64,000 nucleotides of DNA from Gentiana macrophylla (GCA_026214975.1 CM047810.1:34997318-35061317), one strand, 5' to 3'. Counted from the stretch's first letter, positions 11,519-23,700 are shown. Numbers and translations: made by a program. Notes: generated by a model not told the origin, from the sequence alone.

Positions 11519-14249
11519 GCACGAAAGGCAAGTGGATTAATTGTTTTAGAGCACACCCTTTATATCTATATCTACAACATTCTCCCACTTACTCAAAACA
11601 AGTGAGACATATCCCTAAGAGTCATACCCTCCAAGCGCATCTTAGTAATTCATCCTTCCAAGCACGACCGGAGTGTGTCGCCGCAGGGTAGGTCAGTGAC
11701 CCGGCACGTACTTAGAATCCGAATACCATGTGACTTGGTACACCGATCAGGTAGGTTGGCAGCTTGAGTCAATCTTTGGGATCAAAACGTCGCCTTTCCA
11801 TCTAATCCGGTGGTACGATTTCAATATGCCTTTGATTCAACACTGAGGACTAGACTTAACTATCATCCTTAATCTGACCTAAAGCCAGAATCAGTGTTTA
11901 TCACTTATATTCTAGTTTGCACCTGAATATACTAGCATATTATTCCTCATTCTCCCGAAGATACTTGAGGATTCACTAAACATCCTATTTCGTATTCATC
12001 CTCAGGTTTAGATAACCATTCCTGAGAGGTAGGGTAGACTACATCGTTGAATGTTGAATAAATGCAAGAATATCTTAACCAGGTGAAGGGATGGGATTGC
12101 CAATGATCGATTCTCGTGAATTTGAGCGAATCAAATCATTTAGAATGAATCCCGATGGCATGTCAGACTCTGACTTCAGATAACACACCCATGCTATTTC
12201 CAACTGTTTCAGTGTTACCATTCATAAACACTAATCTACATACTACTTTACTAATATTGATGCCCAGTCTACGAAAGACTTATCAACATTCTGGTCAAGT
12301 CTACATATTAAAATATATGACTTTGAAATGACTCTGAGGTTTGCTTGAATCCCAAAGGATATAAGCTATGGCGGGCATCCTACCAAAGGTTCTTTACGAA
12401 TAAATTAAGATACCGTTAGTCTCATAAAAAAGGTCTTGGGAATCACCCCTATTTTCTCGCTTTGTAACGAATCCGTTATTTGTTCTTAGCTAAAACCCTT
12501 TTGTTACGAATGAATTCGATTCCGTTGTTCGGCAAGGAAGTCTTAGGGAATCACCCCGATTTCCCGCTTTACGACGAAAATCAAGCAAGACCGAGTGGTA
12601 AGAGATCACGGTCCGGTTAACTCTCTACCTTTTAGGGAATCACCCCTAAATTACTCGAACTTGCGTTGAAAGTTAAACTTTCCTATTCATTCGACTCTTC
12701 TTCGTGTAGTTCCAATTATCGCCATCGGGCTGAGTTACTCGGTGGTTGTACAAGAGTTTCAATGAACCCCGAGTATCAAACTCCATTCACGGGGTTATGG
12801 CTTTTAAACCAACCTCTATGATCGGGATCTACACACACCCCACGAAGGACTATAGGTCATCAATCTACCCTATAGACGTAAGGTCCTGCAATGGGTAATG
12901 GACAAACCATACTCCCACTACGTTCGGGGTGGATTGATATACTGATCTAGTTTAGTAGTTTTTAGTAGTGTTATCACCAACTGCCGGTGTTGGATGTGGA
13001 CCGAACAAATCAGTTAGTAACATCTTGAGTACAAATACTTCAAGATCTAAGGTTGTTATTTATAGACTCTATCGGTGAGTTTGACAAAGATAACCGCCAT
13101 TCTCTCGATTTTACGAGTTTTATAACCAACCTTTACTCAATGCATTAAGATATTTCACGACTGAACGTGTTATAAAATTTCGATCCTACCTTCAAGCACT
13201 CGGTGCTAAATGCCTCTATTTACGGAAGTGGGGTGAACCGAATTCACTCTTATCCATAAATGCGTAGGCATCTTTTAGTAGACTTCTCGGTTTTTCATTA
13301 TAACGTAAACCGTTATTTTGCAACCAATATCTTAAATGAGTTCAAAGAACAGATCGTAGCACATCAATAACTATATAAGGCAAATTTATGGTGTATCTCT
13401 TGGTGAAAACATTTCACCTGGGGAGGCGAGCCGAGCATCGAGTCTAAAGACTACACAATAACATATTTCTGATTATGGAATACTCTATCTCTGGTGAAAT
13501 CAGAGATTTCCTTCAAATATTTTGGATAAACTTACTGGAGTCTCGAATAGTTGTCAGACAATATGTCACCACTCAGAAGCTCCCACTAGCTTGTATTTTT
13601 CATATGACCCCGAAGGTTGTTATTAACAAGCTATGTTATTTCTTTAAATCTATTACCCTTTCCTGATTGAAAGGAAACTTAGTCATTGTTCCTTTTGAGA
13701 CAGTGTTCCTTTGACTGGGAGATTGGAATCACCAAGTCAGTCTTCAGATCTTGTCTTTAGGGAATATGCACTAATTAATAGAATAGAAAGAATCGTTTAT
13801 CGAAATACGTAACCATTTGCGTTTATATATTTTAGGATGTGTTACTAAAACCTTTTCAGCAATGCTTAGTGGTTCTGACTTTATCAAACAAAAGTCCGAG
13901 TCTTGGATTCGTGCTACGAATGTTATATTCATCGTCAATAAGACAAACAAATTATACTATTGAAAATGAATATGTTCGTTCCAACGAATCCGAAAACAGA
14001 AAATGAATTTTCTGTGATACCCAAGAATTGAATCCACCATTGGATTGCTACTAGAAAAATCCGGTTGCTAGACCGGCCTTTTCTCTCTCTCAAAACTCTC
14101 TCTAAGAAGCTCTCTATTTTTCACAAGAATTCTAAACTCTTGGAATTATGGTGCACAAAAGAGCTAGCCAACCCCTTATATTTATAATAGAGGTACCGGA
14201 AGAAATCTCTTAGCTATATGGGTGTTGGGCTCAATAGTCAACACTTTCT

Positions 14250-14998
14250 ATGCTATGTGATATCTAACTTAATGTAGGATGGCCTAGGACTATATGTCCT
14301 TAAAAAGCCTTTTATGTTGAATGATTTAAGTGGTTAATTTAACTACGCATAAACATAATTGATGGTCTAAAAGATTAAATGCACTTGTCCTTGGTGAGGC
14401 ACGTCTTAATATCGCAGCCGGAAGATCTAATATCTTTACACATACGTGGAACATGGTAGTAATGATAATGATATTGTTGATGTTAATCTTACCGTGTTAT
14501 TGCTAATGATGCTTTTACACAATACTTGTATCTTTTACTGAGTGCTTATGTACTCACCCTTTATTATTGTCCCCATCTCGAGAATGTGGTTCGTTGTAGA
14601 TTGGGTTCGAGATCGCTCAAGGGTTATTCTCGAAGTTGTTGATGTTGTAGTTATCTTCCTTTTATTCTCTTGTATTAATGGTATAAAAGCTTCTCTTTCT
14701 TTTGTAATAGAGTGAGATAGTGGTACACTCTGGTTGTAACATAAGAGTTGTAACAGTTGAATGACTCTTTGATCATTGTGCATTAATTTTAAGGATGTCG
14801 TTTTAGCTGCAACTTGTGTTTCTTCTCCATCATTGTAATAGTCTTTTCATTTTCTGAGTTTATCTTTTCGTTTACCGTTTTGTAATATGTCATTAATGAT
14901 GTCATGTTTACCGTATATAACTGATTAATTTTAATTATATGTGTTCCAGATGTATTTTTTTAGATAAATACTCGATATCTGAAACATAGACGTCACAA
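14250..14998 (+). repeat. Partial Gypsy-type LTR (3' part)
   Basis: The last 250 bases share layout with the end of the Gypsy LTR at 27330-27599: T-rich runs with poly-T/GTAA motifs, then an ATAAATACTCGATATC block, and an end at GACGTCACAACA. The start is not visible and no coding region is attached. Positions 14037-14249 between element B and this LTR hold a minus-strand TATA-like stretch (about 14170) and nothing else I can name. Confidence 0.45.
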
Positions 14999-15100
14999 CA
15001 AAAAAGAGACACAAAGAAGATCTATAGAGAAGGCAGAGGGAAAAAAAAGGAAATTTCAAATTCCGTCAATCATTAATTGATATTTTTAAATTTATGTATT

Positions 15101-15502
15101 TACTAACTCCGTCCTAAAATGTAAATCCATTTACAAAACCAATAAAGCATTTATTACATCTTTTTTCTTCTACCCTTCATTTAGGGAAATACTTGTGTGG
15201 TGTAGAGATTTTGAGCTGATGTGACGGGTGAAACGATCAGAACCACATAGTTTAAGTGCAGAATGAAATCGTGTGGTGTGTGGTGTGCCACGGCGTGTAT
15301 CCGCACGTAGGTACACACCACACAAAAACCTCCCATTTATTTATAATATACTCAAGCACTTTTTATTACTTTGCATTAATACCAATGAAAGGTCATTTTA
15401 GTCTTTTTAATTAAAATTAATGACAAATAACAAATTTAACTAAATTTTCTTAATATGTGTGAAAATGACTAAAATGACTTACATTTTGGGACGTAGGTAG
15501 TA
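15101..15502. mobile_element. Stowaway-type MITE carrying a nested MITE
   Basis: Terminal inverted repeats of about 27 bp at 15101-15127 and 15476-15502 share the ACTCCGTCCTAAAATGTAA type of terminus and the TA ends typical of Stowaway/Tc1-mariner MITEs. Several positions have diverged. A different MITE (15185-15345) sits in the middle. Confidence 0.65.
15185..15345. repeat. MITE-like repeat, GTGTGGT family, copy 1
   Basis: It contains GTGACGGGTGAAACGATCAG followed by an ACCACAnAGTTT core, shared almost exactly with 21195-21360. It ends in TACACACCACACA, complementary to the TGTGTGGTGTA at its start. Confidence 0.6.
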
Positions 15503-16561
15503 TTATTCATCATTTACTCCGGCAATTGGCAGACAACAAAGCAAAAATGGTTGACAAAGTTGAGGAAGGGGCAAAAGATAAAGTGAGCAACTTTGTTTTT
15601 GCATTTTGTAAGTTTTATAACATACAAAATACTAGATCTAATATGGTCTGGGACCATTAATGATAATAAGACCGAAATAAAAATGGGAGGTTCTACCACT
15701 GAGATACCAGTATAGAGATTCTTTAAGTAAGCATTCTTTTGCACTACATAGCTTCATTCTCAGAATAATAAAGCGTGTGCCTGGAATAAACCACATAAAT
15801 TTCTTCTTCGTATTTGAGTCTCCACTGAGAATTTTCCAATAAAAATTTGTGTATCACCATATGAACATCAATAAAGTTTGTTTGGTGTCAGGCATGTGCA
15901 TTAATTAACTGTGATTAGCGCATGCTGTAAGCTAAAGCATACACAAATAAAAGTACTGTAGGACAGGCATTAATAATCATCCCCCTTCGCCAAAACAAAA
16001 ACGAAGAAAAATAATAATAATAAATAACCATCACCACCGTGAACTTTTTACTTAGAGTAATACCTGGCTCATTCTAAATCACATAATTTCATTACAGAAT
16101 TTACAGAATGAAACTGTATGATCTAGAATAAACCATATGAATCACTCCATATATGAAAGTCTTTAAGTAAGAATTTCCTACCACCACCCGCAAAAAAAGG
16201 AAAATATATTATTCAACATTAATTAATGTTTGAAACAAGAGGAATTGTTCGGACAATTTGCAAGTTCTTCTAAGACATAAGAAAATTTACTACACAAGAG
16301 ATTCACAACAAACATTACATAGTTACAATAGGTAATCAAATTCAAAGGAGAGTAGATAGAATGTGCAACCAGCCCTATTTATGCAATGAGGAAGGGAAAC
16401 TCTTACATGGTTAGAATGAAACTGTGTGGTCCAGATTGAACCACATCTTAACTCCACATGGATGGAGTCACCACAATAAAAGTGTTCCAATGAGGGGTGC
16501 AAACAGAGCCTATGCACATGTAGAACATGCTAACTAGCTAACATCACAACAATGATGTGAG
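15503..16561. repeat. Intergenic DNA with further copies of the GTGTGGT MITE family
   Basis: Diverged copies sit at about 15735-15845, 16060-16180 and 16385-16500. Each keeps an AGAATGAAACTGTGTGGTCC-like core and a downstream (T)GAACCACAT motif. No gene was recognised. The region is 3' of the receptor-kinase gene and may include its 3' UTR. Confidence 0.5.
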
Positions 16562-19429
16562 TCAATCAGTAGTAGCAAGAGATGGGGAAATAGAATTACG
16601 AGATTCGTCGTAATCTTCACCAAGTGGAGATTGCTCCACCCTGATATCTTCTATCATTTTAGCAACTTCAGCCATTGAAGGCCTCTTATCAGGCTGTGGA
16701 AAAACACAAGCCATTGCTAACTGCAGCATTGAAACAAGTTCCTCCTCAATGTTCTTGTACCTTAGTAATTCATGATCAAACACTTCAGCAGTCCACTCAT
16801 CCCTAACAACCGACCGAACCCATTTCGGCAAATCCACCGACTGTTCATCTTCATCAATGCTCGGCCTTGGCCGGCTGTGGTGGCGAGAAGGTGAATTAGG
16901 GTATTGCACCGGAGCTTTACCGGTAAGGACTTCGAGCAATACAACGCCGAAGCTGTAAACATCGGCATTTTGGGATAACCTTTTGATTTCAGCCTGTTCT
17001 GGTGCTTTGTATCCTCCCAATCTAGCAATGGCATGAGCCGGGTTTAAAAGAAGGGACAGCCCGAAATCTGAAATACAAGCGACGCCATTTTTGTCGAGCA
17101 AAATGTTTGACGAACGCACATTACCATGTGGTATTCTCGATGTTAAATACTCTTCGTGGATACGGGATAGCCCTCGTGCTGCCCCTAATACTATGCTGAT
17201 CCTTGTCGTCCAATCCAGTGGAATTCTTCCTGGTCCTCGATTCCCTATATATATCCATGTCCCAAGTCAAATTGGCAACGGTGATCTAGATCTACACCAA
17301 GGAAATTACACCACCAATAACCAATTCCCACTGATTATAACGGTGCATTGGCAAATTTTTTTTTTTTTTTTTATTTCACTGAAACGAAAGGTTGGGGGAA
17401 GGGGGAATCGAACCCTGTCTCTACCACCTGGAGCTAGATAAACCATTAAAGCATTATATGACTGCAAGATGACGTTAGCGATTAGTGGTGTAATTTACGT
17501 TTGTCAGATTATCATTCCTCTTAATTTTTTTAATTTTTTTCGGGAAAAAATTATTTGGACAACAAAATTGTTATAGCTGCATAATATATTTCTTTTCATT
17601 TGATTAAAATAAGACTAATATCAAAGAAGTATAATACTATTTACACAAAAATAGAATTACAAACACACTTTTACATAGATTATATTGGGATTCATATCAA
17701 TGAAAATATGACCTATTGTGAATAGTGTTAGTTTTATAACAAATAAAAACATCACTTACGCTTCTATATCATTGATTGTAAATATAACCGGCATAATCTA
17801 ACAAAATTTGGAAAATGTAGTTTTTTTTTTAAAAAAAATTTGAGAAAGAACTCAAAACCGGTAATTTCTGAGTTATTACCTTAGTGTTTACCACTAAGCC
17901 GAAACCTTAGCGGCAAAAATATACATTTAAAATATTTTTAAAAAAAAGAAAATAAAGGAAAAAAACTCGATCAAACAAGACAATCAAAAGATTCAAAACA
18001 TTTAGAAAACAAAAATGAAAGAAAATAAATGTATGATAGAGAGGGGCGCCAACATACCATGAAGAAGCGAGTGCAAGCTCCCATTGGGCATGTAATCATA
18101 GACGAGCAATTTTTCTTGCTTGGCATAATAATAGGCTCTAAGCTTCACAATATTGGGATGCTTAAGCTTCCCAATTGCATCCATATACTGCTCAAATTCT
18201 TTCCTTGAGCATGGATTTGCATCTTTAAGCCTCTTCACAGCCACTGTACCTCCATCATCAAGAACTGCTTTGTAAACGGTTCCTAAACTCCCTTTACCCA
18301 ACATCTCAGCTGATGCCCTAAGCAATTCTTCAAGTTCAAATTGCTTCCTCCTGTCAAAAAATACTAGCTTGCTTTTATCACTAGCTGCAGTCCCATCACT
18401 ATCTAGATCTTTTTCTCCATTAACAATGTTGTTTGCATATACTCTCCTTTCTCCTGAATAACTGCTTCTTCTTTTCCCACTCTCACTTCCAGTAAAAGAA
18501 CTTCCATCTATGGAGTATCTTCCACAGCAATAGACTATTAAAGACGTTCCCATCAGAAGAAAAGCTATTGCTGTTGATACGACGATTCCAACAACAGCTT
18601 TGTTACTGAGGCCTTTTCTCGAATAGTTGGAAGGCAGCCCAACTGGGATTTTGCCTGAAGGTAATGAACTGGGGTTGGAGGGGACTGTTTGAGAATAGCC
18701 TGGTTGTTTATCGGTGAATGAGCATGGAGGTAAAGGGGTAATTCTTCCACATAGTCCTGCATTTCCTGCGAAATTGGTTTCACCAAACCGTTTGTAAAGA
18801 TCATCAGGAATGGATCCGTATAGTTCGTTATTTGAGAGGTTTAAGTCTTTGAGAAAGGTCAAGGAATTGAGTCCTTTAGGGATGGTTCCAGTAAGGGCGT
18901 TGTTCTGAAGCCGGAGAGTGAGGAGGCGGGAAAACTTTGAGAATTCTGAGGGAATTACGCCTTCGAGGTTATTGTCTGCCAAGTCCAGACGAAGGAGGCG
19001 ATGAAGAGAGGTGATATCGGACGGAATTTGGCCGGAGAAATCGTTGTCGGAGAGGTAGACAAGTTTGAGGTTAAGGCAGTGAGTAATGGCGGCTAGGGAG
19101 CCGTTGAGGCGGTTGGAGCGAAGATCGAGAAATCGGAGCTGGTCAAGGGAGTAGAGGGAGTCGATTGAGCCACGAAGATTGAGAGAAGGGAGTGAAAGGG
19201 CGGAGACACGGCCGTTGATGCATTTTATGCCAACCCAAGCGGCGGTGCATGCGGAGGTGGTGGTATTGGACGGTAAGGTCCAATTGTGGAAAAGATTGCC
19301 GTGGAGGTCAGTCTGGGAGCGGAAGAGAATAAGGGCAGCGGTGTCATTGGTGGTGACGGCGGTGGCGGTGGCGGTGGTGGCGATGACGAGAAAAAGAGGG
19401 AAGAGAAGTGAGAAAGCAAGAATGTCCAT
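16562..19429 (-). CDS. Leucine-rich repeat receptor-like kinase, LRR-III type (At1g68400-like)
   Basis: Two exons, 18058-19429 and 16562-17244, join at a phase-1 intron with consensus ends (donor GGTATG, acceptor ATATATAG) to give 684 residues, the usual size for this family. In order: signal peptide (about 1-24), N-terminal LRR cap, about five LRRs (95-215), a Ser/Pro-rich juxtamembrane part, one membrane segment (about 277-301) and a kinase domain (about 372-650). The kinase has glycine loop GKGSLGTVYKA, lysine in VAVKRL (399) and DFG (517-519). The catalytic loop reads HGN (497-499) instead of HRD, so it is probably an atypical or weak kinase, as often in LRR-III. The start at 19429 is chosen because an upstream in-frame ATG (19510) would put 27 residues before the signal peptide. 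Family knowledge suggests a plasma-membrane receptor or co-receptor; the ligand is unknown. No frameshift is seen, in contrast to all neighbours. Confidence 0.92.
17358..17460 (-). mobile_element. SINE-like element in the kinase intron (1)
   Basis: On the minus strand an A-box-like segment precedes a canonical B box (GGGTTCGATTCCC, plus strand 17400-17420 region) and the sequence finishes in an A-tail (poly-T at 17358-17372 on plus). No clear target duplication was found. Confidence 0.5.
17821..17915 (-). mobile_element. SINE-like element in the kinase intron (2)
   Basis: The minus strand has CGGCTTAGTGGTAAAC (A-box type) and a degenerate B box (GGTTTTGAGTTC) about 35 bases later, followed by an A/T-rich tail at 17821-17840. 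Confidence 0.45.
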
Positions 19430-19859
19430 TACTATGCTCAGAAGCGGGAAAGTGGGTATAATGAGAGTTGAATTTTGAAGACATTTTAAAAGGAAACAAA
19501 TTAAATTCACATTAATTTACGGCTAATATCATGACAATGACATGTGTGATGGTAAAACAATGACATATACATTTATAACAGAAAATGATACGTGCATTAA
19601 ACATAACGTGTAGTCTTTATTTACAATCTAATGATCTGCTATTGATTAAAGTGTAAGAACGATAATTTATGAATAAAAAACATGCAGTGGTTGTCATTAC
19701 AAACAATATACGGTAGATGTATCAACTTCCTTTATAAAATATCATTTATTCTTGCAAAACAATCCAACATTTTTTAAGAGCTAACAATCCAATATTTCTA
19801 TATTAGTATTTTGTTTCAATTACTATTATAAGAATGTAATATCATTAGACAGTGTTAAT
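19430..19859. other. Upstream region of the LRR receptor-kinase gene
   Basis: The first 80 bases upstream are pyrimidine-rich on the gene strand, as in a 5' UTR. The rest is AT-rich with no recognised element, and no decisive TATA box is visible. Confidence 0.4.
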
Positions 19860-20590
19860 GGTTTCGAACTTTATGTATTTTTAAAACCAAACCAAATATT
19901 TGGTTTGAAAAAATATGAAACCAAAACCAATATATTATTAAAGGTTTAATTCGGTTCGGTTTTGATTAATCGGTTTGGTTTGGTTCGATTAATCGATTCT
20001 ACAAAGACAACCGCAAATTAAACATAAGTAACTAACTTGGTCTAATAACACATAATTACTCTAAGATAGACAAATTACTAAAGTTATTTTCTCATTATGT
20101 CATTACTTACTAGTTAATAAGTATTAAGTCGCACTAATTTCAAAAAGGAAAACACCCCGTCGAATAATATATATAATTAAGAGTGACAAAATGTTCTAAA
20201 ATTGATATCAAAGTAAATAATATCTAGCAAAAGAACAATAGAAAAATTAAGTCATCGAAAAATGTGTCAACACGAAGTGAATTTTAACATACTTCAAACG
20301 TCATGAATACATAAGTTCATATTTTGATAAAATCCTCATGTTAAACTGGTTTATCTATATTATTATATCTCTCTGTGTGGATATGTATGTATATATAACT
20401 GAACATATATATTTTAACTATCTTACTTGTCGGTTTAGTTCGGCTCGGTTTTCGATCTTAGTTTCTAAAATCAAAACCAAACCAATTAAAGTTGGTTCGG
20501 TTCGGTTCGTTTTTCATAGTTTTGAAAACCATCTAAGCAGTTTAGTTTGCATCGATTCGGTCGGTATGGTTCGGTTTTGAAAATGTCGAA
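19860..20590. repeat. Dispersed repeat with GGTTCGGTTTGG-rich ends
   Basis: Both ends (19885-20000 and 20430-20590) are made of AACCGAACC/GGTTTGGTTCGG-type runs in inverse orientation, around an AT-rich centre. It finishes with a GTCGAACACCC motif. This layout is common in plant non-autonomous DNA elements. The class is uncertain (hAT is suspected). Confidence 0.4.
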
Positions 20591-20924
20591 CACCCAATAA
20601 AACACTCTAAAAAATAATACAACACTTCGTTTTAAAATATTAAATAATTATTCATTTTTAATGTCTTTTTTTTTATAAAGATTTATATCGTTTTTTAAAC
20701 CGGATAGAAAACTTATTGATTTTATATGGCAGGACGAAGGAATGATTATTGAGTATAATGGTATTATATTTAAATTTTGGATTCAATTTATGATAAGTAA
20801 TTTAGATGAACTAATGTAAATTGCCAATTACATACAAACCTTTTTCTTTTTTTGAGTTAAGAAATATTGGACTCCAGTCTTATAGTAATCTTTTTATCAT
20901 GGATTTGGTCAAATTTTAATATGA

Positions 20925-21100
20925 GTAGTGATATATCCACTACTCATCTTATCACAACATCATACACAACACAATCAACATCATTCATTTTAATGGACCA
21001 TCACAATAAATAATACATCATTCTAATCAATGGAAATAAAGCATGTTGTGGAAAGTGCACTACACAAACGTGTAGTGCACATACCATTTCCCTTTTAATA
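20925..21100. repeat. MITE-like inverted repeat, GTAGTGCAC family
   Basis: The left part has two opposed GAGTAGTG/CACTACTC motifs. The right part has GTGCACTACAC and GTGTAGTGCAC with a nearby TGTTGTGG. The pattern repeats at 28205-28340. Confidence 0.4.
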
Positions 21101-21194
21101 TTTCTATTAAAAAGTGAATAGAACTGCTGAGAGAGCAAGATGAGATGATTAAAGGTCATGACAGCCGACAAAGAGATTAAGCATATTTCATTGG

Positions 21195-21360
21195 AAAGTT
21201 ATTGTTTGGTGAGGGAATTTAAAATGAAGTGACGGGTGAAACGATCAGAACCACACAGTTTAAATACATAATAAAATTATGTGGTATGTATGGTGCCACA
21301 CAAGATTATCTTGTAACACTGTGTGGAGACACCACACAATAACTTTTTCATTTCATTACA
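21195..21360. repeat. MITE-like repeat, GTGTGGT family, copy 2
   Basis: It shares a run including GTGACGGGTGAAACGATCAG with 15220-15240 and ends in ACACCACACA. The flanks differ from copy 1, so both are independent insertions. Confidence 0.55.
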
Positions 21361-22289
21361 GTGATAAAAGAAGACGGAGAAGGCCAAGGTGTGATTATAT
21401 ATATATTTTTCTGAAACGAAGTACATACACACTTTTGTTTTTTTATTGGAATTTCTAAACCCGAATACTTTCTGCGCTAATAGGCCATAGTAATTATCAA
21501 TGAGTAAATACCTCATTGGATTTCTATTTTTTTCTTTCTCTTTCCACTTCTCTCCCTTATTTTATGATCAAAGGGTTGTGTATCAAATGACAAATTTTAG
21601 AACTTTATGATACTTGAAAAAACACCGCCATGTCTTTTAGTGATTAAATGATGATTTATGTTGCGGTTTTAGCGGTGAATATCTAGATTAAAGCGGTAGT
21701 GATTATGAACAATATGAAGATTAGAAGCGTAATAATATGTGAGCTAATATGTCAACAAATTGGCAGAGATTGTTTGCTTTTGTGTACTAAAATGTATCAC
21801 CTCTATTTATAGGGTTAGAGACAACAATTACAAAATGAGTAATTAACATGGTAATAAATGTGGTGATGTGGTGAATGCTTTGATTGGTCGGGCTTCAAGG
21901 TAACCGACACACACTTCTTGCTTGTAATCGCTGAGTTTAACTCATGTTGACTGATGTAAGCGGGTTTGGTCCGAGTTGGGTCGGATTGGTGAGTGAGGCG
22001 AGCAAGTCGGCCCCAATGCTTCTCGCCACCTGTAAATGGCGGGTTGAAGTCTTTGCAAATCAACGCTCGTTTGCCTTCCCAATGATAAATATCTCTAATG
22101 TGAAGGCGACACTGATTATTGCCCGGCCCAAATCCGAACATGAAGAGTGCAAGCTATATGGGTCAAGGACCTTATTCTTCTTGGGTACGTACACGCTCAA
22201 TGGGAATCCATGGGCTCTTTTTGGGCTTGGCGTATCAATTTCCCCTACTCCTTGACCTATTCATGGTACACATGAAAGTCATAGAGTAA
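21361..22289. other. Unassigned intergenic DNA, possibly an old LTR
   Basis: A minus-strand TATAAATAG-type box lies near 21805, with a short open frame downstream (21815-22141) that matches nothing I recognise. The GC content rises at 21940-22260. I see no retroelement protein motif. Confidence 0.3.
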
Positions 22290-22815
22290 AGGCGTAAGGC
22301 GATTTGATTTACCGTGTGCCGAGATGATCTAACGTAGATCGACCTGCTTAATAGAGTAAGGCTCGTTAGCGTTTTCGGATAGCGATATGCTTTAGAGCGA
22401 CCGGCTTAAACAACTACAGGCTCACTAGCGTAGTGTCGAATAGCATAATGCTTAAAGCGTCTGGCTTAATAGCGACATGTTTGTTAGCAAAATGTTGAAT
22501 GTTGAGATGCTCTATAGCGACCGGATTAATAACGACGTGCTTAACATTGAGAGTGCTTGACAACGATCTCTTGAACATTGTTGTGCTTAGCAACGACCGT
22601 GCCTGATAGTGCTCTACTGAGTAGCAACGAGCTTGACAGTGTTATGCTTAATAGCGACTAACGGAGAAGCGTCGTGCTAAGTAGCGACCGGGCTTAATAG
22701 CGTTGGACATAGCATAATTATGGTTCATAACGACCAGGCTGGGCAATGTCGACCATAGTAATAAGTAGGCTAGTTGGTGTAGTGCTTTATAGCGACCTAG
22801 CTCAAATACCGTTAT
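22290..22815. repeat. Degenerate tandem array of TAGCGACCGGCTTAA-like units
   Basis: The motif AGCGACCGGCTTAA, with variants, recurs near 22393, 22456, 22512, 22588, 22632, 22680, 22727 and 22789, about every 45-75 bases. Additional TTAGCG/CTTAATAGCG half-motifs lie between. The array ends where the Gypsy gag begins. Confidence 0.55.
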
Positions 22816-23700
22816 GGAAAGTAAATGGACGAGCTGAATTAGAAGATTTGGATTCAAAGATTTGGATTCCAAGTACAGGGTTCAAGACTTCTTCGGTAAT
22901 GTGGAGCCGGCTAAGGTGGAAATTTGGATTAGAAGTTTTGAGAAAACTTGTATGAATGTGAACATTCCTGAGTATGAGATGGCACAGTTGGCACTGAGTT
23001 TTCTACTTGGAACAGCGGAAAGTTGGATAGATGCTATAGAAAGTAGCAATGGAAAGTTTATGGATTGGAAAGCATTTAAGGATTTTTCTACACAGAGTAT
23101 TTTCCACTTACGGTACAAGCGGATAAGGCAAGTCAGTTTTTGAAGCTTCAGCAAGGTCTCTAGATGACGGTCTCGCAATATACGAATCGGTTCAATGAGT
23201 TGGTCGGTTTTATCCCGAGATCATAGGAGTTGAAGAAAATAAGATGTCTTTGTATAAGAATGGTTTAGCTCGGGAAATACAAGCCGGCATGCTGGGATTT
23301 ATACCAAGGACCATGGCGGAGTTGCTGAACAAGGCATTACAAGTTGAGACATTCAAGAACAAACCCTCAATGGTTATTGGTGTAAAAAGATACTTTGAAA
23401 ACAGCCAAGGAGAAGATAATGAAGCACCACAACAACAAGACGAGAAAAGGATCACGGCACCGCTTGCGGCAAAGTCAACAGTTGGTGCACCAGTTTGTTC
23501 AAAGTGCAAGAAGAACCACCATGATGAGTGTAGAACAAGTGCAAATGCATGTTATCAGTGTGGAGAGACCGGAGCATATTGCAAGAAATTGTCCTTCAAG
23601 AAACACTCAAGGGAATCAAGAAAATAACAACCGAGGAGGTGCAAGCCGACCAACAAGAGTGTTAAGCTTTAGATGCAAAGCGATGCATTGTACCTTTTAG
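22814..23700 (+). pseudogene. Gypsy retrotransposon gag (broken)
   Basis: Frames at 22862-23143 and 23244-23627 carry the Ty3/Gypsy capsid signature, with tryptophans spaced as in AESWID and a MDWKAF segment, followed by a CCHC zinc knuckle. The capsid part is interrupted near 23085 by a frameshift and near 23160 by a stop. In the zinc knuckle CYQCGETG is read in one frame, while the H and last C lie in the next, because of one extra base at about 23573. No protease, RT or integrase follows: pol is deleted. It cannot give a working protein. Confidence 0.8.

Larger units (their letters stand above)
9940..14036 (-). mobile_element. Element B: truncated, diverged relative of element A
   Basis: The sequence follows element A through its LTR (about 9940-11507, matching 6330-7972) and on through the polypurine tract (11508-11518) into the first 2.5 kb of the interior (11519-14036, matching 661-3120). 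Similarity stops near 14036, so the other part of the interior and the 5' LTR are missing. Like element A, it contains no retroelement coding sequence. It is older than element A by divergence and carries many indels. Confidence 0.75.
17245..18057 (-). other. Intron of the LRR receptor-kinase gene, with SINE-like insertions
   Basis: The 813-bp intron lies between the LLHG and NRGPGR codons, a position used in related plant genes. It is enlarged by two tRNA-derived SINE-like sequences, both on the gene's own strand. Confidence 0.85.

Noticed and set aside
17395..17440. tRNA gene suggested by GGTTCGATTCCC on the minus strand
   Set aside because: No acceptor stem or anticodon arm can be drawn, and an A tail follows: it is a SINE-type B box.
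17091..17441. 116-codon plus-strand frame
   Set aside because: It lies antisense to the kinase exon and the intronic SINE, and no independent signal supports it.
19179..19478. 99-codon plus-strand frame
   Set aside because: Antisense shadow of the receptor-kinase signal peptide and LRR cap.
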